Below, in pieces: positions 49,533 to 58,815 of a DNA stretch of 64,000 nt. Location of the stretch: assembly GCF_011762195.1 (NCBI RefSeq), contig NZ_JAASQK010000007.1:1-64000 (forward strand), given 5' to 3'. The notes beneath the pieces were generated by a model that made no database searches, had not been told where the DNA came from, and worked only from the letters and a program-made list of their open reading frames with translations. This DNA is from Sphingomonas oligoaromativorans. GTDB taxonomy: Bacteria > Pseudomonadota > Alphaproteobacteria > Sphingomonadales > Sphingomonadaceae. The position numbers and the translations under genes are program-made. Every line of letters starts with the position of its first letter. Within the stretch, counting starts at the first letter, position 1.

Positions 49533-50799
49533 GAACGTCCTGCTACTGGGCTCGGGAGGCCGCGAACATGCGCTCGCCTGGAAGCTGGCGCAATCGCCGC
49601 TGCTGGGCACGCTCTATGCCGCGCCGGGCAATCCGGGAATAGGGCATCATGCGGCGCTCGTGCCGCTGCCGCTCAGCGATCAGGCCGCGATCCTCGATTT
49701 CGCCCGCGAGGCGGAGATCGATCTGGTCGTGATCGGCCCCGAGCAGCCGCTGGTCGAAGGCCTCGCCGACACGCTGCGCACCGCCGGCATCGCGGTGTTC
49801 GGTCCATCGAAGGCCGCCGCCCAGCTCGAAGGGTCCAAGGGCTTCACCAAGGCGCTGTGCGACCGGGCGAACGTCCCCACCGCCGCCTATGCAGCCTTCA
49901 CCAACGCCGCCGAGGCCAAGGCCGCGCTGCCGCGCTTCGGGCTTCCGGTGGTCATCAAGGCCGATGGGCTCGCGGCGGGCAAGGGCGTCATCATCGCCAT
50001 CTCCCGGGAAGAGGCAGAGGCCGCGATCGACGACATGATCGGCGGCCGCTTCGGATCGGCGGGCGCGAGCCTCGTCATCGAGGAGTTTCTGGAGGGCGAG
50101 GAAGTCTCGCTCTTCGCGCTGTCCGACGGCAAGACCGTGGTCGCGCTGGGCTCCGCGCAGGATCACAAGCGCGTCGGCGACGGCGATACCGGCCCCAACA
50201 CCGGCGGCATGGGCGCCTACTCGCCCACCCGCGCGCTGACTCCCGAACTCGAAGCGCGCGTGATGGCGGAGATCGTCCGCCCCTCGATCGCGGGCATGGC
50301 GGAGGCCGGGATGCCGTTCACCGGCGTGCTGTTCGCAGGCCTGATGCTGACGGCGCAGGGGCCGAAGCTCATCGAATATAATGTCCGCTTCGGCGATCCC
50401 GAATGCCAGGTGCTGATGATGCGCCTGGACGAGGATCTGCTGCCGCTGCTCCACGCCGCGGCGACCGCCACGCTGGAGGATCGCCCGATCCGCTGGAAGG
50501 ACAAGGCCGCGCTCACCGTGGTGATGGCCGCCAACAACTATCCCGACACGCCCGAGACGGGCGGCGCGATCAGGGGCGTCGACATCGCCACGGCGAACGG
50601 CGCACAGGTCTTCCATGCCGGCACCCGCGCCGAAGCCTCGGGGCTGGTCGCGGCGGGCGGGCGCGTGCTGGCGGTGACGGCGCTGGGCGATAGCGTGGCG
50701 GAAGCGCAGGCCGCCGCCTATCGCGCGGTGGACAGCATCGACTTCCCGACCGGCTTCTGCCGTCGCGACATCGGCTGGCGCGAGATCGCGCGCGGCTGA
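49531..50799 (+). CDS. purD: phosphoribosylamine--glycine ligase
   Basis: 422 residues, ATP-grasp. Makes GAR from phosphoribosylamine, glycine and ATP in purine synthesis. [21 protein letters not shown] starts the N-domain; [17 protein letters not shown] is the ATP-binding loop; [15 protein letters not shown] is the metal-binding signature. AAGGGGTG precedes the ATG at 49531; a GTG at 49525 would add two residues. Divergent from xseA with overlapping starts. Confidence 0.97.
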   Translation: MNVLLLGSGGREHALAWKLAQSPLLGTLYAAPGNPGIGHHAALVPLPLSDQAAILDFAREAEIDLVVIGPEQPLVEGLADTLRTAGIAVFGPSKAAAQLEGSKGFTKALCDRANVPTAAYAAFTNAAEAKAALPRFGLPVVIKADGLAAGKGVIIAISREEAEAAIDDMIGGRFGSAGASLVIEEFLEGEEVSLFALSDGKTVVALGSAQDHKRVGDGDTGPNTGGMGAYSPTRALTPELEARVMAEIVRPSIAGMAEAGMPFTGVLFAGLMLTAQGPKLIEYNVRFGDPECQVLMMRLDEDLLPLLHAAATATLEDRPIRWKDKAALTVVMAANNYPDTPETGGAIRGVDIATANGAQVFHAGTRAEASGLVAAGGRVLAVTALGDSVAEAQAAAYRAVDSIDFPTGFCRRDIGWREIARG

Positions 50800-50859
50800 G
50801 GTTGCGCGCGCGGCCGTCGCGCGGCAGTCTCGGAAACGACCATTCCAACGGGGTAGAGT

Positions 50860-51363
50860 ATGTCCGCTAGCACGCTCGTCATCATCGGCGCCGCGCTTGT
50901 CCTCCTGGTCCTTGTGCTGGTGCTGCTCGCGCGCACCGGTCGCAAGTCCGCCGAGGGGCCGGCCGACGACGGCATCGCCATGGTGAAGCCCGCGACCGAG
51001 CTGTCGCCGATCGCCACCGACGAACCGCTTCCCGAGCCCGGCGCGCCGGGCACGACCACCGGCCTCGCCACCGCCGAACTGGCACCGGCCCCCGTTCCCG
51101 TCGCCGAGGCGCCGGCCGGCCCGGCCGATCCGCTCACCCGGCTGAAGGGCCTCGGCCCCAAGGCGGAAGCGGCGCTGAACGGATTGGGCGTCAGCCGCTA
51201 CGAGCAGATCGCGACCTGGAGCGAGGGCGACATCGCCCGCGTCGATGCGCAGATGGGCAATTTCAAGGGCCGCATCGTCCGTGATCGCTGGGTGGAGCAG
51301 GCCCGCCTGCTGGCCGACGGCGACATCGCCGGCTTCGAAGCGACCTTCGGGAAGCTCGGCTAA
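50860..51363 (+). CDS. membrane-anchored helix-hairpin-helix protein
   Basis: 167 residues. An N-terminal membrane helix (LVIIGAALVLLVLVLVLLA), a long Pro/Ala/Glu linker (about 30-88), and a C-terminal helical domain (about 89-167) starting LTRLKGLGPKAEAALNGLGVSRYEQIATW. This matches DUF4332/HHH-5-like domains found at the ends of NADH dehydrogenase E-subunit-like and ribosomal L17/L21 extensions. The HHH is nucleic-acid-binding in other families, but its role on a membrane anchor is unknown. Its stop overlaps that of the convergent gene (CTAA). Confidence 0.82.
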   Translation: MSASTLVIIGAALVLLVLVLVLLARTGRKSAEGPADDGIAMVKPATELSPIATDEPLPEPGAPGTTTGLATAELAPAPVPVAEAPAGPADPLTRLKGLGPKAEAALNGLGVSRYEQIATWSEGDIARVDAQMGNFKGRIVRDRWVEQARLLADGDIAGFEATFGKLG

Positions 51364-52688
51364 GCCTCGACCCGATCGGCGCGGCGGCGCGGGCTGGCCA
51401 GCAGCTTGTCGACGCGCCGGCCGTCCATGTCGACGATCTCGAAGCGCCAGTCGCCATAGTCGAAATGCTCGCCCGTCTCGGGCAGATGGCGCAGCACCGA
51501 CAAAGCGAAGCCGGCGGCCGTCGCATAATCGCGATCCTCGGGCAGGTCGATGCCGAGCCGCTCCGCCATCGCATCGGCCGAGAGCGCGCCTGAGACGAGA
51601 TGGCTGCCATCCTCGCGCTCGACCAGCGCGGGATCATGCCCCTCCTCCTGATCGGACGCGAAGGTGCCCGCGATCGCCGCGAGCAGGCCGCCCGGCGTCA
51701 CCAGCCCGTCGAAATGGCCATATTCGTCATGGACCAGCGCCAGCGGCACCTCGGCGTCGCGCAGCACGGCGAGCGCGTCCATCGCGTCCATCCGATCCGG
51801 CACCGAGGGGACGGGGCGCATCATCGCGCGCAGATCGATGGACCGGCCCTCCATCAGCGCCATCAGCAGATCGCGCAGCCGCACCACGCCGACGATGCTG
51901 TCGACCGAACCTTCCGCCACCGGCAGGCGGCTATGCTGCGTCTCGCCGACGATCTCGCGGATCTCGTCGTGGCTGGCGTCGATGTCGATCCAGTCGACAT
52001 CGGTGCGGGGCGTCATCACCTCGCGCACCGGACGATCGGCCAGGCGGACGACGCCCGAGATGATCGCGCGCTCGCTCTCCTCGATCACGCCCGCGGACGA
52101 GGCCTCGGCGACGACGAGGTGGAGTTCCTCCGCCGTCACATGATCGTCGCGCTCGCGCTCCAGCCCGATGAGCTGGAAAATCAGCAGGCTGGTCTTGTCG
52201 AGCACCCAGACCAGCGGCGCGGTGGCGCGCGCCAGCCACGCCATCGGCCGCGCCGCCACCGCCGCGATCGGCTCGGGCGAGCGCAACGCGATCTGCTTGG
52301 GCACCAGTTCGCCGACGATCAGCGAGATATAGGTCGTGACGGCGATCACCAGCGCGAAGCCCAGATGCTCGGCATGGGCGTGGGAGATGCCGGCATACAG
52401 CTCCAGCCGCGCCGCCACCGGCCCGCCCAGCGCCTCGCCCGAAAAGGCGCCCGACAGGATCGCGATCAGCGTGATGCCGATCTGCACGGTCGAAAGGAAC
52501 TTGCCGGGATCCTCGCGCAGGCGGATGGCGACGCGCGCGCCGGTCCGCCCGGTCCGCGCCATCGCCTCCAGCCGCGCCCCGCGCGACGAGACGATCGCCA
52601 GCTCGCTCATCGCGAACAGGCCGTTCAGCACGACCAGCGCGAGGATGATGACGACGTCGATCCAGGGGAAGGGGTCAAGATGCGGCAT
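51360..52688 (-). CDS. hemolysin C/CorC family protein (CNNM, CBS pair, transporter-associated domain)
   Basis: 442 residues. The N-terminal DUF21/CNNM membrane domain (about 1-195; FPWIDVVIILALVVLNGLFAMSELAIVSSRGARLE) is followed by two CBS domains (about 215-340) and a CorC_HlyC domain (about 355-435). Relatives are linked to magnesium or cobalt efflux; 'hemolysin' is a historical name without support here. ATG 52688 gives the usual N-terminus; ATG 52700 would add four residues. It lies 64 bases after tadA on the same strand. Confidence 0.92.
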   Translation of the reverse strand: MPHLDPFPWIDVVIILALVVLNGLFAMSELAIVSSRGARLEAMARTGRTGARVAIRLREDPGKFLSTVQIGITLIAILSGAFSGEALGGPVAARLELYAGISHAHAEHLGFALVIAVTTYISLIVGELVPKQIALRSPEPIAAVAARPMAWLARATAPLVWVLDKTSLLIFQLIGLERERDDHVTAEELHLVVAEASSAGVIEESERAIISGVVRLADRPVREVMTPRTDVDWIDIDASHDEIREIVGETQHSRLPVAEGSVDSIVGVVRLRDLLMALMEGRSIDLRAMMRPVPSVPDRMDAMDALAVLRDAEVPLALVHDEYGHFDGLVTPGGLLAAIAGTFASDQEEGHDPALVEREDGSHLVSGALSADAMAERLGIDLPEDRDYATAAGFALSVLRHLPETGEHFDYGDWRFEIVDMDGRRVDKLLASPRRRADRVEA

Positions 52689-52752
52689 GGCGCTGTGCAT
52701 CCCTTGCCGAAAATCGCGGGCTTCGACAATGGCCCGTGAAAGCTTCGCGGCG

Positions 52753-53205
52753 TCAGCGGCGCCCGGCGAAGAAATCCCTGAGCATCGCCGCCGATTCGAT
52801 CTCGCCCAGCCCCGCATAGATTTCGGGGCGGTGATGGCAGGTCGGCTGGGTGAAGAAGCGGGGGCCGTGCGCCACGGCGCCACCCTTCTCGTCGCCCGCG
52901 CCATAATAGAGCCGGTCGATCCGCGCATGGGCGATCGCGCCCGCGCACATCGCGCACGGCTCCAGCGTCACCCACAGGTCGCAGCCGTCGAGCCGCCCCG
53001 TGCCGAGCTCCGCCAGCGCCATGCGGATCGCCTCCATCTCCGCATGGGCGGTGGGATCGCCGAGCGCGCGCATCCGGTTGGCGGCCACCGCGATCACGCC
53101 GCCGCCGCGCGTCACCACCGCGCCGACCGGCACCTCGCCGGCTTCGGCGGCACGGGCGGCGGCGTCGAGCGCGAGGCGCATGGGTTCGGGAAGCGGAAAG
53201 GCCAT
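52753..53205 (-). CDS. tadA: tRNA-specific adenosine deaminase
   Basis: 150 residues, cytidine-deaminase fold. Zinc site HAE (His54, Glu56) and PCAMC (Cys84, Cys87). NRMRALGDPTAHAEMEAI and GCDLWVTLEPCAMCAGAI are typical of TadA, which converts A34 to inosine in tRNA-Arg(ACG). The length matches; other nucleoside deaminases are less likely. Confidence 0.94.
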   Translation of the reverse strand: MAFPLPEPMRLALDAAARAAEAGEVPVGAVVTRGGGVIAVAANRMRALGDPTAHAEMEAIRMALAELGTGRLDGCDLWVTLEPCAMCAGAIAHARIDRLYYGAGDEKGGAVAHGPRFFTQPTCHHRPEIYAGLGEIESAAMLRDFFAGRR

Positions 53206-53254
53206 GCGGCGGCCTTAACCGACCGGCGGCCGCGCGTCAGGCCCGTTGTGCGCC

Positions 53255-53479
53255 TCAGCGCGGCTTCTGGACGTTGACGGTGGGCACCGCCACCACCTCG
53301 TTCCTCTGGCCGACGCTGACATTGGCGGTCCGCACATCGAACGCCGGCGCGGCGCCGCCCTTCACGTCGATCTTCGGCAGCTCCGCAGTGCGGGTCTGGC
53401 TGACGTTGACATAGCCCAGCGAAATCGCCGCGATGCCGACCAGCACCACGATCACCAGCAGCACGAGGATGGCACGCAT
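53255..53479 (-). CDS. small single-helix protein of unknown function
   Basis: 74 residues. One N-terminal membrane helix (ILVLLVIVVLVGIAAISLGYV) followed by a periplasmic tail with regularly spaced short beta-like runs (AELPKIDVKGG, FDVRTANVSVG, EVVAVPTVNVQ). GAGGTCATGC places a ribosome site next to the ATG. Reading frame and composition look genuine. I recognise no family. It lies between yciI and tadA, all on one strand. Confidence 0.7.
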   Translation of the reverse strand: MRAILVLLVIVVLVGIAAISLGYVNVSQTRTAELPKIDVKGGAAPAFDVRTANVSVGQRNEVVAVPTVNVQKPR

Positions 53480-53540
53480 GACCTCACCCCTCTCCCATTT
53501 GGAACGGGGTCAACGTCCCGACGCGAAGAGCGGTTGCACG

Positions 53541-53825
53541 TTACGCCTGGGGAAAGACCTGCCTCCACGGCTCCACCGTCACCGACGAGAAGAGGCCGGC
53601 CTCGGCATAGGGGTCGGCATCGGCGAAGGCGCGGGCGGCGGCGATGTCGTCGAACTCGGCGATGATGATCGAGCCCACCGGCTTGCCCGATTCGTCGTCG
53701 ATCGGGCCGGCGGCGGCGATTCTCTCGACAATCGAGCGCAGATGGTCGAGATGGCGCGGCCGCGTATCGGCGCGCAGACTGCCCGCATCGGCACGGTCAC
53801 GGGCGATAATGGCGAATTTGGGCAC
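53541..53825 (-). CDS. YciI family protein
   Basis: 94 residues, ferredoxin-like fold of the YCII/DGPF group. [27 protein letters not shown] with a His-Asp pair, then [29 protein letters not shown], are the family markers; the conserved His and Asp are thought to be active-site residues, although no physiological role is established. The 5' end faces rpmB, whose promoter lies in the 100-base gap. Confidence 0.9.
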   Translation of the reverse strand: MPKFAIIARDRADAGSLRADTRPRHLDHLRSIVERIAAAGPIDDESGKPVGSIIIAEFDDIAAARAFADADPYAEAGLFSSVTVEPWRQVFPQA

Positions 53826-53854
53826 TCTGGCGACTCCTCTTCGGGGCGAACGGG

Positions 53855-53883
53855 TTGACCGAACCGCCTGTGTCCACTAGGGA
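53855..53883 (+). promoter_or_regulatory. candidate rpmB promoter
   Basis: TTGACC (53855-53860), exactly 17 bases, TAGGGA (53878-53883), 43 bases before the rpmB ATG. Confidence 0.6.
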
Positions 53884-53926
53884 CGCCGACTTTCCCGGCA
53901 ACAGATTCTTTTTGGGACACGAAATC

Positions 53927-54220
53927 ATGTCGCGCATCTGCGAGCTGACCGGCAAGGGCCGCCAAGTGGGACACAATGTCTCCCACGCCAACAACAAGAC
54001 CAAGCGCACCTTCCTGCCCAACCTGCAGAATGTGACGCTGATTTCCGACACGCTCGGCCAGTCGGTCAAGCTTCGCGTCTCGACCCACGGCCTGCGCTCG
54101 GTCGAGCATAATGGCGGCCTCGACAACTGGCTGGTGAAGGCGTCGGACGCCGACCTCAGCCTGCGCGTCCGTCGCCTGAAGCGCGAGATCGTCAAGAAGA
54201 AGGCGGCTGTCGCCGCCTGA
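53927..54220 (+). CDS. rpmB: 50S ribosomal protein L28
   Basis: 97 residues. [35 protein letters not shown] is the L28 N-terminus in alphaproteobacteria; only one Cys is present, so this is the zinc-free form. The C-terminus is Lys/Ala-rich ([12 protein letters not shown]), longer than in E. coli. ATG 53927 is the family start; the frame is open upstream through the promoter. A strong terminator follows, so it is monocistronic. Confidence 0.97.
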   Translation: MSRICELTGKGRQVGHNVSHANNKTKRTFLPNLQNVTLISDTLGQSVKLRVSTHGLRSVEHNGGLDNWLVKASDADLSLRVRRLKREIVKKKAAVAA

Positions 54221-54258
54221 TTCGGCCGGCCGGGTCCGCCCGGCCGCATCGTTCTCGA

Positions 54259-54293
54259 AAGGCCTGCGAACCAAGGTTCGGCAGGCCTTTTCG
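54259..54293 (+). terminator. rpmB terminator
   Basis: GGCCTGC-GAAC-CAAG-GTTC-G-GCAGGCC hairpin followed by TTTTCG, about 38 bases after the rpmB stop. It lies in the convergent gap and may also act on the opposite strand. Confidence 0.85.
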
Positions 54294-54317
54294 TGTGTCT
54301 GCGATTCCGCGATCCGG

Positions 54318-55283
54318 TCAAACGCCGGCGGGGAGCTCGAACGCCATCAGCAGCGTGCGCTCGGCGACGAAATAATTGTCGTCCGACGCGATCCACAGCA
54401 CCGTCCTTCCGCCCTGCGAATCGATCGCCAGCGCCTCCATATTGTCGACGGTGAGCGGCGGGCGGAGGAAGGCGACCGGCTTGCCCGTCACCACGCTGTC
54501 CTTCGCGATACCTTTCGGATCGAGGATGGTGATCGCCGCCGAGAAGCCATGCGTCACGCTGAACCGGCGATGGAGCACCGCCACGCGCCCGTCGGGCAGT
54601 TCGGCGGCGTCGGTGGGCGCGAAGCCCGGCCCCGGCCCGCGATAGCCGAACGGCACCGGCTGCGCGCCCTCGACCGGATCGCCGGGGAAGAGCAGCACCA
54701 GATGGCTGCCATCCTTGCGCTTGCGCGTCTCGGCGAAGACGAGGAAGCGGCCGTCGCTCAGCCGCACCATCGCCTCGGCGCCCTCGTTGTGCGGCCATGT
54801 GTGCATCATCGGCGGCGCGGCATGGCCGTCGGCCGCCGTGAAGCCCCTCGTGTAGCGCCAGATCTGGTTGCGCGTCTCGAACCCCGCCCAGACATGGCCC
54901 GAGACCGGATCGTAGGTGGAGGATTCGCTGTCCCGGTCCACCTTGCGCGCGCCGTCGCCGGGGCCGTCGGGGAGTTCGCTCATCGCATAGTCGCCGATCG
55001 CGCCGGTGCGCCCGTCGAAGCGGAAGCGCGTCACCACGCCGCCGTCGCTCAGCATCACGAAATGGCCGTCCTGGAGCGTCATCGACGAGACGCCGCCGAA
55101 TCGACGGTCGCTGCCCTTCAGCACCCAGCCGCCGAGATAGCGCAGCTTCCCCGCCATCCGCTGCCCCGGATCGGCCGTGTCGAGTGCGACAGGCGTCGCC
55201 GTCAGCCCCGCTGGCACCGAGCGGAAAGCGAGCGGGACGGGAGCGAGCGCGACCAGCGCGGCGAGGAAGGCGAGGCGATGCAT
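54318..55283 (-). CDS. esterase-like activity of phytase family protein
   Basis: 321 residues with a signal peptide (LAFLAALVALAPVPLAF). It is built from beta-propeller-like blades: LGGWVLKGSDRRFGGVSSMTL, HFVMLSDGGVVTRF, KVDRDSESSTYDPVSGHVWAGFE, PHNEGAEAMVRLSDGRFLV. The SDGG and NEGAEAM segments match proteins labelled 'esterase-like activity of phytase' (PF13449). The name reflects a domain label; true activity is unknown. Exported to the periplasm or outside. Confidence 0.87.
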   Translation of the reverse strand: MHRLAFLAALVALAPVPLAFRSVPAGLTATPVALDTADPGQRMAGKLRYLGGWVLKGSDRRFGGVSSMTLQDGHFVMLSDGGVVTRFRFDGRTGAIGDYAMSELPDGPGDGARKVDRDSESSTYDPVSGHVWAGFETRNQIWRYTRGFTAADGHAAPPMMHTWPHNEGAEAMVRLSDGRFLVFAETRKRKDGSHLVLLFPGDPVEGAQPVPFGYRGPGPGFAPTDAAELPDGRVAVLHRRFSVTHGFSAAITILDPKGIAKDSVVTGKPVAFLRPPLTVDNMEALAIDSQGGRTVLWIASDDNYFVAERTLLMAFELPAGV

Positions 55284-55461
55284 CCTTGTCCTTCTAACGG
55301 CGGCGCGGGCGCGGGGAAGCCGGCTTGATCCTGAACGACGGCTAACGTCTATGTTCAGGCGCTTGTCACCCGGATCGTGTGAAAAGATGCTCATCGGATG
55401 ACCGCCGGGCCTTTTCAGGCCGATTCGCGGTCGGGGGTTTGTCGAGTTGAGGAGGGTCGCC

Positions 55462-55839
55462 ATGGCGCGTCGGGCGCTTTCGCTGAAAATCATGAGTGCG
55501 CTGGCCGCGCTCTCGATGACGGCGGCCCCCTTTGCCGCCAACGCGCAATATCATGGCGATCGGCATGACCGGGGCGGCTGGAGCGAGCGTGACTATCATG
55601 ACGACGGCCCCCGCTATCGCGACGGGCGCGGCTATCGCGACGGGCCGGGCCGCCGTGACGGACGCGGCCGGCCGGATCGCCATCGCTGCCGCGACGGCAC
55701 CACCGGCACGATCATCGGCGCGATCGCCGGCGGCCTGCTCGGCAATGCGGTGGCCGGTTATGGAGACAGGACGGCCGGAACCATCATCGGCGGCGGCGTG
55801 GGCGCTCTGGCGGGCAACGCCATCGGGCGAGACTGCTGA
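55462..55839 (+). CDS. glycine-zipper 2TM domain protein
   Basis: 125 residues with a signal peptide (MSALAALSMTAAPFAANA). The middle (about 30-80) is an Asp/Arg/Gly/His/Tyr-rich low-complexity run with repeated YRDG/RRDGRG units. The C-terminus has two glycine zippers, GTIIGAIAGGLLGNAV and GTIIGGGVGALAGNAI, the Gly-x3-Gly pattern of 2TM outer-membrane or envelope proteins. It ends GRDC. GAGGAGG precedes the ATG at 55462. Similar proteins are abundant in sphingomonads; function unknown. Confidence 0.88.
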   Translation: MARRALSLKIMSALAALSMTAAPFAANAQYHGDRHDRGGWSERDYHDDGPRYRDGRGYRDGPGRRDGRGRPDRHRCRDGTTGTIIGAIAGGLLGNAVAGYGDRTAGTIIGGGVGALAGNAIGRDC

Positions 55840-55938
55840 GGTTCATGTTCGGCTGGTAGAAGACGCCGCATCGGAACGCCTCGCGTTGCATATCGAGGAC
55901 GGAGACCGGGTGGGCTAGCGCCCGGCCTCCACGCCCCG

Positions 55939-57777
55939 CTAGGTCGCTTCGTCGAACAGATCGGCGAGCTGGCCGACCATTGTACCCCCCAGTTGCTCTG
56001 CGTCCATGATCGTCACCGCGCGGCTGTAATAGCGCGTGACGTCATGGCCGATGCCGATCGCCACGAGCTGCACGGGCGAGCGCGTCTCGATCCAGTGGAT
56101 CACCTGGCGCAGATGCTTCTCCAGATAGGAGCCCGAGTTGACGCTCAGCGTCGAATCGTCGACCGGCGCGCCATCGGAGATCACCATCAGGATGCGCCGC
56201 TCCTCGGGCCGCGCGATCAGCCGGTGATGCGCCCAGAGCAGCGCCTCGCCGTCGATATTCTCCTTGAGCAGCCCCTCGCGCATCATCAGCCCGAGATTCT
56301 TGCGCGCCCGCCGCCAGGGATCGTCCGCCTGCTTGTAGACGATGTGCCTGAGGTCGTTGAGCCGGCCCGGCATCGGCGGGCGCCCGGCGGCGAGCCACGC
56401 CTCGCGGCTCTGCCCGCCCTTCCAGGCGCGGGTGGTGAAGCCCAGGATCTCGGTCTTGACCCCACAGCGCTCCAGCGTGCGGGCGAGGATGTCGGCGCTG
56501 ATCGCCGCGATCGAGATCGGCCGCCCGCGCATCGAGCCCGAATTGTCGATCAGCAGCGTCACCACCGTGTCGCGGAACTCGGTGTCGCGCTCGATCTTGT
56601 AGGAGAGCGACAGCATCGGGTTGACGATCACGCGGGCGAGCCGCGCGGCGTCGAGGATGCCTTCTTCCTGATCGAAATCCCACGAGCGGCTCTGCTGCGC
56701 CATCAGGCGCCGTTGCAGCCGGTTGGCGAGCTTGGTGACGGCGCCCTGCAAATGGGTGAGCTGCTGGTCGAGATAGGCCCTGAGCCGCGTCAGCTCCTCT
56801 TCGTCGCAGAGGCTCGCGGCATCCACCACCTCGTCAAAGCGGGTGGTGTAGGCCTGATAATCGAACTGCGGCGAAAGATCGGAGAGCGGCCGGTTGGGAC
56901 GGGCAGGGGCAGCGCCTTCCTCGCCATCGTCGCCGAGGCCGCCTTCCTCCTCGGCCATCGAGTCGCGCTCGGTCTCGCCTTCGTCCTGCTCGTCGGCCTC
57001 GCCCTGATCGGCTTCCGAGCGGACGTCCATCTTGTCCTGCGGGCCGGCGCCATCGCCTTCGCGATCCTCGTCGGTCTCGCCCTGCTGCTCGTCGTCCTGC
57101 CCTTCCTCTTCCTCGTCGCCCTCCTCGGGCTCCCATTCGGGGGGAAGCTCGGCCTCGACGAGCTGGAGGTCGTGGAGCAGCTTTGTGGCGAGCTGGGCGA
57201 AGGCGGACTGATCGTCGAGCGCGAGGCCCAGCGCGTCGAGATCGGCACCGGCCTTCTCCTCGACCCATTCGCGGACCAGCTCCAGCCCGCTCTTCGCACG
57301 CTCGGGCACGGGCTGGCCGGTCAGCCGCTCGCGCACCATCAGGCCGATGGCGGTCGACAGCGGCACCTCCTCGCGGGTGCGGGCGCGGACGATGGGGTCG
57401 GCACGCATCCGGGCTTCCAACGCGGTGGTGAGGTTGGCGGCGATGCCGTCCATGCCGCGCGAGCCCAGCGCCTCGACGCGCGCCTGCTCGACCGCGTCGA
57501 ACACCGCGCGCGCGATCGGGTCACCCGGCGCCGCCCGGTTGTGGAGCAGCGCGTCATGGTGGCGGAGGCGCAGCGCGAAGGCGTCGGCCGCGCCGCGCGC
57601 CTCGGCCACCTGATCGGCGGGGAGGGTGCGGCCCGGCATCGGCACCTTGACCGTCTTGCCGCTCTGCACCGGCGTGTCGGCCGAATAGCCGAGTTCCACC
57701 TCGGGCTCGTGCGCGATCGCCCGCGTCGCGCCGGCGAGCGCGAGACGGAAGGTTTCGAGAGGATTCTGCTCGGCCAT
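55939..57777 (-). CDS. cobT: cobaltochelatase subunit CobT
   Basis: 612 residues. With CobS and CobN it inserts cobalt into hydrogenobyrinic acid a,c-diamide in aerobic cobalamin synthesis. The N-terminal helical domain (about 1-210) is followed by a highly acidic stretch (about 215-300; [20 protein letters not shown]) and a C-terminal von Willebrand A domain with MIDAS DNSGS (411-415). It starts nine bases after cobS. No cobN and no other cobalamin genes are in this window. Confidence 0.95.
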   Translation of the reverse strand: MAEQNPLETFRLALAGATRAIAHEPEVELGYSADTPVQSGKTVKVPMPGRTLPADQVAEARGAADAFALRLRHHDALLHNRAAPGDPIARAVFDAVEQARVEALGSRGMDGIAANLTTALEARMRADPIVRARTREEVPLSTAIGLMVRERLTGQPVPERAKSGLELVREWVEEKAGADLDALGLALDDQSAFAQLATKLLHDLQLVEAELPPEWEPEEGDEEEEGQDDEQQGETDEDREGDGAGPQDKMDVRSEADQGEADEQDEGETERDSMAEEEGGLGDDGEEGAAPARPNRPLSDLSPQFDYQAYTTRFDEVVDAASLCDEEELTRLRAYLDQQLTHLQGAVTKLANRLQRRLMAQQSRSWDFDQEEGILDAARLARVIVNPMLSLSYKIERDTEFRDTVVTLLIDNSGSMRGRPISIAAISADILARTLERCGVKTEILGFTTRAWKGGQSREAWLAAGRPPMPGRLNDLRHIVYKQADDPWRRARKNLGLMMREGLLKENIDGEALLWAHHRLIARPEERRILMVISDGAPVDDSTLSVNSGSYLEKHLRQVIHWIETRSPVQLVAIGIGHDVTRYYSRAVTIMDAEQLGGTMVGQLADLFDEAT

Positions 57778-57786
57778 CGGGCCTCC

Positions 57787-58791
57787 TCAGGCTTTCCTCA
57801 CCACGCTCTCGGGCAGATCCTTGCCGAACACGCGCTGATAATATTCGGCGATCAGCGAGCGCTCGGCCTCGTCGCAGCGGTTGAGGAAACTCATGCGGAA
57901 GGCGGTGCCGACATCGCCGAAGATCAGCGCGTTCTGCGCCCAGGAGATCACGGTGCGCGGGCTCATCACGGTGGAGATGTCGCCCGCCATGAAGCCCTGC
58001 CGGGTGAGATCGGCGACCTTCACCATGCGATCGACGACATCCTTGCCCTCGGGCTTGTCATATTCGCCCGACTTGGCGAGCACGATCCGCGCCTCGGTGG
58101 CCGCCGGCAGATAGTTGAGCGTGACCACGATGTTCCAGCGGTCCATCTGGCCCTGATTGATCTGCTGGGTGCCGTGATACAGGCCCGACGTGTCGCCCAG
58201 ACCCACAGTGTTGGCGGTCGCGAACAGGCGGAACCACGGGTTCGCGCGGATCACGCGGTTCTGATCGAGCAGGGTCAGCTTGCCCTCGGCCTCCAGCACG
58301 CGCTGGATCACGAACATCACGTCCGGGCGGCCGGCGTCATATTCGTCGAACACCAGAGCGGTGGGAGTCTGGAGCGCCCACGGCAGCAGGCCCTCGCGGA
58401 ACTCGGTCACCTGCTTGCCGTCACGCAGCACGATCGCGTCGCGGCCGATCAGGTCGATCCGGCTGACATGCGCGTCGAGATTGATGCGGATGCACGGCCA
58501 GTTGAGCCGCGCCGCCACCTGCTCGATGTGGGACGACTTGCCGGTGCCGTGATAGCCCTGCACCATCACACGGCGGTTGTGCGCGAAGCCGGCGAGGATG
58601 GCGGTGGTCGTCTCCGGATCGAACACATAGGCCGGATCGAGATCGGGCACGCGCTCGTCCGCTTCGGAGAAGGCGGGCACCTCCATGTCCGAATCGAGCC
58701 CGAACAGGTCGCGTACCTTCACCATCTTGTCGGGGGCGGCGAGCAGCGTGTCGCTGCGCGCGTCGGGCTGGACGTTGGGGATGTCGGCCAT
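57787..58791 (-). CDS. cobS: cobaltochelatase subunit CobS (AAA+)
   Basis: 334 residues. AAA+ ATPase of the MoxR-type helical-clade that drives cobalt insertion with CobT. Walker A GYHGTGKS (79-86), Walker B VFDEYDAG (Asp149, Glu150), and [20 protein letters not shown] (sensor 1/ substrate region). Lies between the J-domain gene (24-base gap) and cobT (9-base gap). Confidence 0.95.
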   Translation of the reverse strand: MADIPNVQPDARSDTLLAAPDKMVKVRDLFGLDSDMEVPAFSEADERVPDLDPAYVFDPETTTAILAGFAHNRRVMVQGYHGTGKSSHIEQVAARLNWPCIRINLDAHVSRIDLIGRDAIVLRDGKQVTEFREGLLPWALQTPTALVFDEYDAGRPDVMFVIQRVLEAEGKLTLLDQNRVIRANPWFRLFATANTVGLGDTSGLYHGTQQINQGQMDRWNIVVTLNYLPAATEARIVLAKSGEYDKPEGKDVVDRMVKVADLTRQGFMAGDISTVMSPRTVISWAQNALIFGDVGTAFRMSFLNRCDEAERSLIAEYYQRVFGKDLPESVVRKA

Positions 58792-58815
58792 GCGTGTCGA
58801 ACCTTCTTTACGGAC

